NCBI GenBank assembly: GCA_035610365.1
Contig: CM069436.1
Coordinates: 55,505,505-55,569,504 of the forward strand
Source: Aquatica leii
Lineage: Eukaryota; Arthropoda; Insecta; Coleoptera; Lampyridae
Direction: 5' to 3'
DNA: 64,000 bases
The translations under genes and the position numbers were made by a program. Under the pieces are notes generated by a model. The model saw only the letters and a program-made list of their open reading frames with translations, did no database searches and was not told the origin of the DNA. Below are positions 56,831 through 64,000 of this stretch, piece after piece. Positions within the stretch are counted from its first letter, which is position 1. Each line of letters opens with the position of its first letter.

Positions 56831-57990
56831 TTAAACTGTATTAGCAAAGTTGAAATGAGAATTGCTTAATATTTGTTTGGCTTTAGCAGTTAGAAAATGC
56901 TTGTTAGCATATAAGACTCTTAAATTGGTATAAGGTTTCTGTATGCACTTATTTATGTGATTTTTAAATCTTAAGTTTGTATCAAAGGTCAGTCCCAGCT
57001 TCCGACAAGCATTTTGAATGGGTATATTTGTTCCGTTTACATTAATATCAATAAAAGGTAAAATGAGATCTTTAGCTTTTTGTTTACAGCATAACATAAC
57101 ACTGGACTTCGCGGAATTTATAAAGAGAGAATGTTTTCTTGATACTGTTATTAAGCTATTTATGTTAGTATTAATAAGAACTACGACTTTCCGAATATCA
57201 GAAGGGTTAAATGTTAAATATAGTCTCGTCAGCATAGTAGTGCGTTTTGAAATTTTGAACGACGCGAAGGTCGATAAAATCTGATGTGTAAATGATATAC
57301 GACAACGGCTTTAAAATGGACCCTTGCGTAACACCAACCGACACTTGATGCTCATTGGACATAGAATTAATAAATTTTACTACTTGATATCTGTCGAATA
57401 GAAAGCTCTTTAGTAAATTTATGACTGATCGACTAAAGCCAAGATAATATAATTAGATTAATAATAGGTCATGATCAATCACGTCGAAAGCCTTGGTATA
57501 ATCAAGTAACACTAGGATTGAAGTCTTATCGTTGTCCAATGCTTTGATAATATAATCTGTTATATAATATAGAGCTGTAGCACAACTGTATCCACTACGA
57601 AATCCAAACTGAACTGTTGGAAAACAAGTAAAATACTAATAGGACGTAAGTCCTTAAAAATAGCAGGCGAATTATTTTTTGGAATTGGGAGAATATGAGC
57701 AATCTTCCAATAATCTAGAAAGTAACTAGATTCTACACAACAGTTGATTAGGTAAAGTAAATATTTTAATAGAAATGGATAACAAGTTTTAATCATATTG
57801 ATTCTGATGTTGTCTGCACTTACAGATTTCGAGGTGATAGAAAGTAAAGATTCAGTTACATCATCCATTGTGGCAAGTGAAAAACTAAATTTATTTAGAA
57901 TATTAGTCTTTATAGTGTGGCTGTAGATACCTTTGAGATTATCATCTGCGGGAACTTTAAGTCTATTGATTTCGTTTATAAAGAAGTTAT
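56831..57990 (-). pseudogene. LINE B reverse transcriptase
   Basis: The frame from about 57990 (VPADDNLKGIYSHTIK) passes through MDDVTESLLSITSKSVSADN and WKIAHILPIPKNNSPAIFKD to the LRPISIL block, then shifts. The palm follows at about 57270-57560 (LLDYTKAFDVIDHDLLL; GVTQGSILKPLSYIIY). The catalytic box at about 57215-57235 reads YAD followed by Glu where YADD is expected and is immediately followed by a frame change. This fits a small deletion in the box. The C-terminal region 56831-57235 (CRKLGLTFDTNLRFKNHI) completes RT. At least three frame breaks; inactive. Confidence 0.85.
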
Positions 57991-58197
57991 TGATTTTGTT
58001 TACATCACTAAGTTTAGTAGGAATATCTTACTTTTCAGATTTGTAGTGAAAGTCAATTGACCTGAGAGCTTTCCAGATATTATTAGAAATTTTGTTTATA
58101 GAATGCTTGAAAAAACACGTTTTTCCCTTTTAATAGCGTTAGTTGTAAAGTTTTGTAAATATTTATAATAGTTCCAATCAGTAGGATATTCTCTTAA

Positions 58198-58214
58198 CCC
58201 ATTTGTGCCCACGG
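58198..58214 (+). repeat. piggyBac left terminal inverted repeat
   Basis: cccatttgtgcccacgg directly after the TTAA at 58194. It pairs imperfectly with 60589-60605. Confidence 0.85.
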
Positions 58215-58399
58215 ACTTTTTTTTTATAAATATAAAAAACCATTATTATTTTTGGCATTATAGTACCTAATGTTGTTATGTGTATTTTGTTAAACTTTTT
58301 TTTTTCATTAAATTAGGAGAAAAATAGGTGTACTCAAATGGGTACGCTGGGATAATAACGTTAAAAACTTTAATGTTTTAGTAAATAAAAACAAATAAA

Positions 58400-60183
58400 T
58401 TAACTATGAAATTGAACAAAGCACTCCCTTTCAATGCACAAAGTCATCTTGCATTTTATGCACTCCCATCTAACTCTTCGATGGCACTGCCGGCAACGAA
58501 GTTGTTTTTTCAATTTACCTGGAAAGTGTCCAGCTTCACTTCTAATTATACTTTGTGGTATATTCTGTGTTCTCCGATTAGCAGTCCATTTTTGAAAATT
58601 CCTTAGATAATGTCTGGTAACGCTCCTGGTAAACTGTAGCAGATCTTGTTTTTGTACAGGGTTGCAAAGCACGTGGAGCCTCAAGCATTAACCATGGACA
58701 CGTTCAACATGTGAGTCCATAAGGGCCACCACCATTTTTTCCTTGGATAGTGACTCTTAAGTTGTTTACAGCTTGGTCTAATATATCAACACCTCCCATT
58801 CCTGCATTGTAATGGAAAAACAGTCGGGGTTGCGGAACTTCGATTTTTTCTTTTTGCTCTTTAGACCATCTTTGTACTTTCGAAAGTGGATCGCAACTAT
58901 CGTAGTTTGTTGCCATTGTGACAACACTATTGTCTCTCCATCTGACAAACAACAAAGAATTTTCTTCATCAAACTGGAATGAAAAATACCCGCGTGCTTT
59001 CTTCTTCATTTCTGCCGTTGGCGGTAAGGGACACTGTTTTGTTCGATTGTCCCTGATTGTTCCAGTAGCTCTGAAGCCAAGTTGTCGAAGTTGATTCATC
59101 AGTGAGTAGCTCGTAAAATAATTGTCGAAATAAACGATATGGTCCGTTGGGTTCACAACAGTTTGAAGCAATTCCAAAACAATTTTCGATCCAAGAGGTA
59201 TATTTGTTTTTATCTTGCCCAATTTTGCACCGCAGTAGGTATCAAGCTGATAACAGTAGCCCGAAGAGCTACACAGCATCCAGTCCTTAAATCCAAAACG
59301 GACAGGTTTTCCCCGTATAAACTGTTTGGAGGAGTGATGGCCGAAATATTTTACCATAGCCTCATCAATAGAAAGTTGTTCGTGAAATATCCCCACTGAA
59401 GCACCCTTTTATTTATTTTTTGCATGAAGGGTCACCATTTGGCCATCTTATCAGACTTATCTATTTCCTCATTATTACAGAGATGCAAATATTGTTTTAT
59501 TTTATAGTACCTATTGCGACTCATACAGTTGGACACAAGTTGTGTATTTAAGTCTTCATCAAGGCACCAATATAAGCGCTCTCTGGGTAGATGGTGGTAT
59601 CCACTAAATAAAAAGAATACCTATAAAAGTTCTAACTTCATCGACCGATACGACGAAGTTGTGGTCATTTTCTGTAATGAATAACGATTTGTTTCGTCAA
59701 CTATATATTGCAAGACTTCTTGATCCAGAAACTTCTCAAATATTTGTATGGGGTTTAGACCATTCAAAGCCTGTTTCACATTATTTTGACGGTTCAGGTA
59801 ACCTGTGGTCCCATTCATAGTGATGTCAGTTTTTCTGCGACGTCCATCTGGGAGGGTGTTCATCAATCTTCTGTTTTTTTTAGTAGGTTGCTCTTTTGAT
59901 TTTGAAACAACAATGCCAGTGGTACATCGTCATCTGAGTCATAATTCTCATCATCTATGAAAACCTCAATTTCTCCAGGAACATCAACCGGTAAAATATC
60001 AGCTTGAAGATTGTCTTCCTCAATTTCATCAATATCTGATTCCTCGTCAGGATCAGGAGGAATTATCACCAAATCAATATTTTTATTAGATGTTTCCAAA
60101 TCATTCAACGAGTCTAATGCGGAACATAAATTATGGTGACGCTTTCCATAGAAACTTTTACAACTTATTGACTTTGGGTCCAT
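58400..60183 (-). pseudogene. piggyBac transposase
   Basis: The ATG at 60183 (MDPKSISCKSFYGKRHH) begins an acidic N-terminal region. The total span of 1784 bases equals the usual length of about 595 residues. The catalytic region keeps all three Asp: SIDEAMVKYFG, VYFDNYFTS and GGVDILDQ. The C-terminus is the Cys-rich zinc-finger-like module (CRQCHRRVRWECIKCK...CIERECF). Breaks: one-base shifts near 59876 (T8 run), 59670, 59607, 59398, 58736 (T6 run) and 58694, and a TGA stop at 59432-59434. Between breaks the sequence is well conserved, and most shifts are one-base length changes in runs. Some may be assembly errors. Confidence 0.9.
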
Positions 60184-60588
60184 TTCCCACTACAGCTATA
60201 ATGCACAGAAAAAAACTATAAAATCCCATTGTACTCAAACGAGTACATCAATAAATAATGGTGTTTATTATAATCATAAATTATACTAACCCCCAATATG
60301 GTGTTATAAGATAATGAAATACATACCTGATCAATTTTTGGAATGGATAGAATAACACTAAACGCTATAAATCTAATTAATTTTCAAGAACAACTGTCGT
60401 AACGCACGGTACACCACGCACATGAAGATTCAAAATAAAAGTTCGTTACAATAAAACAATCTTACATTGCCATAAAAGAAAACTGTAATACCTTTGATAC
60501 CAAACGAAATATTTCTGCAACTATTAGTAAGCATTCTACTATAGGTGTCTCTGTAAGTACAGTTTTCAAAAGTGTACTCATTTGAGTA

Positions 60589-60605
60589 CAGTGGGGCAAA
60601 ATGGG
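60589..60605 (-). repeat. piggyBac right terminal inverted repeat
   Basis: Reverse complement begins cccattttgccccac, next to the TTAA at 60606. Confidence 0.85.
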
Positions 60606-60920
60606 TTAAATTTAAACAAGGCTTTACTTCTTAATGTTATCAGAAGTTTGATGTTGTCAGTTGGTCATAGAGCTTTAGGTTTTGTTAACCTTGCAATTTT
60701 GAATGGCGCAAATAAGTTAAACAAAAATACTATGTTATCATTTAAAAAATGTATTTTGGAGTCTATGTCAGGAATCTGAAATAGCAAATTCCACGGTAGA
60801 GATTCCAGTGCATGGTTAAAGTATTTAAAATCTCAAAAAATTTTAAAAACTGTTTGAGTACAGGGATTTGTAATCTCAATATGACAATAAGTTAAAAAAT
60901 GATCAGATATAGTCTCCAAA

Positions 60921-61379
60921 TCAATCACTGCTATGAGAATTCAACAAATCCATGTTGAAATCACCAACACAAAACATACTATCAGAAGTTGGAAGCACTG
61001 ATACAAATGTGTCTTCCAAAGAAGAGCAAAACTTTACGTATTTCACTCTAGAAGCTCTATAAATAACCTCTAAAAAAACATTTCTTGTTAATTGTAAATG
61101 ATATCCACAATTGTTTAAAATTATTATTGTTATACACATTTATTACTGTAAAATTAATATTGTTTTTAACGTAGAAAGCAAGCCGCCACCGCGAACTAAA
61201 CGATCCCTTCTTATAAGCTGATATGCCTTCATTCTAAAAACATCATATGAAATACTGCCATTTAGCCATGTTTCAGAAAGAGCAATAATATCGTAATCAA
61301 ACTGATAAACGTCATAATAAAAAACATCAAAACCTGTGCCTAATGATCTAATATTAAAATGCGCAATTTTTAGTGGCAT
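60921..61379 (-). pseudogene. LINE B APE-type endonuclease
   Basis: 61143-61379 carries the N-terminus (LKIAHFNIRSLGTG; DIIALSETWLNGSI with the catalytic Glu; LIRRDRLVRGGGL). 60921-61139 carries the later part (LEVIYRASRVKYV; SMFCVGDFNMDLL with the Asp-Phe-Asn motif). The two pieces are in different frames. The downstream SDH box was not identified. This nuclease nicks target DNA to start reverse transcription. Confidence 0.85.
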
Positions 61380-64000
61380 GCGTGGTAAAGTTTCTTATTT
61401 AATAACAAAAATATATAAATTTACAAAAGTTGACTTGTTGATACTTGAAGATAAAGCTGCAATTAGAAGGCATTCTTCAAATCTAAATTAATTACATTGG
61501 TATATAAGTCAGACTTGACGGTTGGTGTCTGTGCATTTTTTCCTGTTCAGAGATGACGATTTGGGTTCTTGCACAAGCAGGAGTTTAGTAAACAAATGGA
61601 TTTTATAATTTACTGAGTCTTTCTTCTCTTAAGGGAACTAGGTCCCGATTTACCGACTTTATTCGTAACCGTTGCGTCCAGTCCCGCATCTGAAATTTTT
61701 GTTTGAAATTTGAACCGAGGATTCGGATCCAGAGCTAGGTTTAAATTTCAAATTTTCAGTTTCTGTCTAAATATTTAAATCCCCGAAAAAAAGGTTTTTT
61801 TGGGATTGGGCAGAAATGGTTTTAGAGTCGGAACTAGAAGAATATTTGTGCATTGCTAAACAAATAAATTCGTTTATATGAATCTCTCGTTTTTATCGTT
61901 TTTTTATTAAGGAAATTATTTTGAGGTAAATGAACATCACCTCAAATAATATGGAAAAAACGCTGCTCTCTACTTTTTTTAGCAAATATTTTGAAAATAG
62001 AGGCACATAACTATTTTTTGTAACATTTTTTTCGGGTACAATAAAGGTAAATACATTTTACAATTTTCTTTATTATCACACAAAAAAATGGTAAAGAATG
62101 ATAGAAGATTTGCTGAAAAAGTTTTAAGTAAGGATGGAATTTGATTAGCAAAATGGTTCAGCAATAGCACTGTATGTTTGAAATAGTATAAAAACTTAAA
62201 AAACACAATTTATGTTAAAAAAAACACCATACGCGTTTCGATAGCTATGCTATCATCATCTATTCTATCAGTTGTAAATGGTTCTCCATAGCAAAGACTA
62301 GCGCACGATAGAAGGGATTGCGCTTATTTGCTCGAATGGACAACCGACTACACCCGCACGAATTGCACATACTATTTTTTTTTACTGATGTAGTTATTAA
62401 TTTATACAAAACTCAAAAGATGGCGTTAGTATTGATTCCCGTGCATTAATGCATTAAATTAGTACCGCATTTGTAAAAAAAGATATTAAAACGTGGAATA
62501 AGATGTCATCTAAACATAAAAATAAACAAACCGAAGATTTTGAGAAAGATATATTTATACACGGATGTATGATAAATTGACAATTATTTACAAATTTATA
62601 TGTCAGAAAGGTTTTTTTATATCCCACGAACCTCTTTATTCCTACGGGCTATAATAAAACGTCTAACAACAATATCATAGGTACCTAATAAACTAAATAC
62701 TTGCGAAATGAAAAGTTTTCTGTAGAAATCGAAAATTATACTTTTTATTGAAATAATCTCTTGGGGGTAATTTATGTTAACAAAACAATTAGAACAATTA
62801 ACCAAATTAATTACAAATCGAAAATTGTAATTTTTATCCAAAATTGTTTATGTTAACAATACAATTAAAAGAATTAACCATATTAATATTTGGAAAAGCA
62901 TTCTCCGGGTTTTAGTATTTCGAATAGTGATCAGTGAGGATTGCACATCCTGAATATCATCAATATCATCAACTTCTAACTGAACGCTTATGTTTACGTT
63001 ATGCTCCAGCTATCCCAAATATTAAAGCTACCTATTTTAGTTTTTTGTAGTTGCCTTTGATAGTGGCCTTAAGCGTTGAATAATAAAACCACATCGAAAA
63101 GGGTTTTCTGTCTTTTGATAAATACTAAAAATAACCCAGAAGCCTTTTTTCACTAAAACAGTTTTCGATGGAATCATTTCGTATGTGGCATCATTTAAGA
63201 TATTCATTATATGTTTTTTCTATACACTTCTTTAGATTTTTTCAGAACTGAGCTACTGTTTATTGCTTTTTCTGCAACGTCCACTTCGTTCATTTTCCAC
63301 CTTTTAAAGACCATACAATAACCGGACACAAAATGAAAATAAGATTTTACACAATATGGCTACCACTGTTTACTTGCTACCATAGTTAAGTGTTAAAACT
63401 TATATAAAGTTGTGTATGTACTACGGGCATAACTTGCTTTTATGGCCTTCTACGTATTCTTACCCCTCGGCTGCCACTATAAAAGCCTCTTTACGCCCTA
63501 AATACATAAATATCTATTATTGCATTATTAGGTTATCAGCTTTTATAAAGTAGCGTAAATAGACATGGGGAGTAATAATGCATATGGTGCATTTTGCACT
63601 CGAAACAAGTTTGTAAGAATATGTGAAAAATAGTGTATTTAATTTGATGTATATTTTTTATCTGATATATATTTTGGTTATTTACTACAATCGATAATTT
63701 AGTATAAACTAATGTAATTTTGTATTGAAGCATTTAAAATGCTGTCTTTTTGAAAGATAAAGGACCGGAAATAAACAGTCCTTTGTTCTCAAGCGTGAGC
63801 TTTATTCTGTATTAAATTTATTTATGTGTATTTACTTAGTGTTATGATATAATAACATGATTCAAAAACAGGCGTCAATTTAAATTAAGCATTATAATTT
63901 AGTAGAAGTTTGGTCAAACTGATCAATAATGTTAGTTTTAATTTACCCTCGAGTTTGGTTGATTAAACAGCGGAGATTTAATTTTCTTGATTTTTAAAGT
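61380..64000. other. Gene-free stretch
   Basis: No gene recognised. Small features: a short hairpin at about 61913-61950 (ttttgaggt/acctcaaa); a stem with GAAACG at about 62230-62275; and a 42-base direct repeat at about 62770-62812 and 62848-62889 (shared 'tttatgttaacaa', 'caatta'). Confidence 0.5.
62770..62889. repeat. Two-copy direct repeat, period about 78
   Basis: 'ttatgttaacaa' followed by 'attaaccaaattaat' or 'attaaccatattaat' occurs twice. The unit is AT-rich and of unknown origin. Confidence 0.7.

Larger units (their letters stand above)
58194..60609 (-). mobile_element. piggyBac element, nearly full length
   Basis: The element spans 58198-60605, bounded by TTAA at 58194-58197 and 60606-60609, the invariant piggyBac target. 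The ends are inverted: cccatttgtgcccac at the left and cccattttgccccac (reverse complement) at the right. Subterminal copies of a 'gtactcaaatgrgtac'-like palindrome lie near 58330, 60234 and 60574. A single transposase gene occupies the interior on the minus strand. The insertion interrupts LINE B. Confidence 0.94.
56831..61379 (-). mobile_element. LINE B, split by a piggyBac insertion
   Basis: Minus-strand order is APE endonuclease (61379-60921), then a linker, then reverse transcriptase (about 57990-56831), which is the ORF2 order of APE-type LINEs. The piggyBac element at 58198-60605 with its TTAA duplication sits between the two halves. Without it, the linker length is normal for such LINEs. 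Several frameshifts and stops show this copy is older than LINE A. No clear 3' tail was located. Confidence 0.82.

Noticed and set aside
62230..62275. Minus-strand GATAGC/GCTATC stem followed by GAAACGCG, like the other hammerhead-like motifs
   Set aside because: The seven-base core before the stem does not fit CUGANGA in any register that keeps the stem, so I did not call it.

Overview
The window looks like transposon-dense intergenic DNA from an arthropod, most probably an insect. The base composition is strongly AT-rich. Recognisable coding DNA all belongs to mobile elements typical of insect genomes: BEL/Pao, Ty3/Gypsy, a Penelope-like element with GIY-YIG, APE-type LINEs, piggyBac, Harbinger, Tc1/IS630-like elements with a DUF4817-type N-terminus, and a Crypton-type tyrosine recombinase. 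I found no host protein gene, tRNA or rRNA that I can support. A host exon too short or diverged to recognise by eye cannot be excluded.

Layout. 1-3.6 kb: AT-rich, nothing recognised. 3.65-5.99 kb: a 1.18-kb unit duplicated in tandem. 6.4-7.2 kb: Tc1/DUF4817-type transposase relic. 9.2-9.8 kb: Crypton-type recombinase relic. 11.6-12.3 kb: Harbinger transposase relic with two catalytic aspartates lost. 12.5 kb: a small palindrome carrying part of a hammerhead-like motif. 14.3-16.9 kb: Penelope-like element (reverse transcriptase plus GIY-YIG). 17.0-18.7 kb: a DNA transposon with inverted arms of about 500 bp around a transposase N-terminus. 23.5-29.5 kb: complete BEL/Pao element with 270-bp LTRs and one in-frame stop. 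30.7-33.4 kb: a foldback-like structure whose ends are arrays of a short repeat, containing a second palindrome of the 12.5-kb family. 33.4-42.3 kb: gene-free.

42.3-49.0 kb: a LINE 3' fragment split by a young Ty3/Gypsy element (identical LTRs, TSD ACTT). 49.2-51.9 kb: a very large imperfect inverted repeat. 52.5-53.0 kb: Tc1-like relic. 55.3-55.95 kb: a doubly nested palindrome with a good hammerhead-like motif. 56.8-61.4 kb: a second LINE split by a piggyBac element at a TTAA. 61.4-64 kb: nothing recognised.

The elements do not form a pathway; they form a history of insertions. The LINEs predate the Ty3 and piggyBac copies inside them, and the foldback-like element predates the palindrome inside it. 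The BEL/Pao and Ty3 copies are the youngest, judged by LTR identity. Many reading-frame breaks in otherwise well-preserved elements are single-base changes in A or T runs, so some of the decay may be assembly error. The most distinctive non-coding signal is the set of palindromes that carry hammerhead-ribozyme-like cores.
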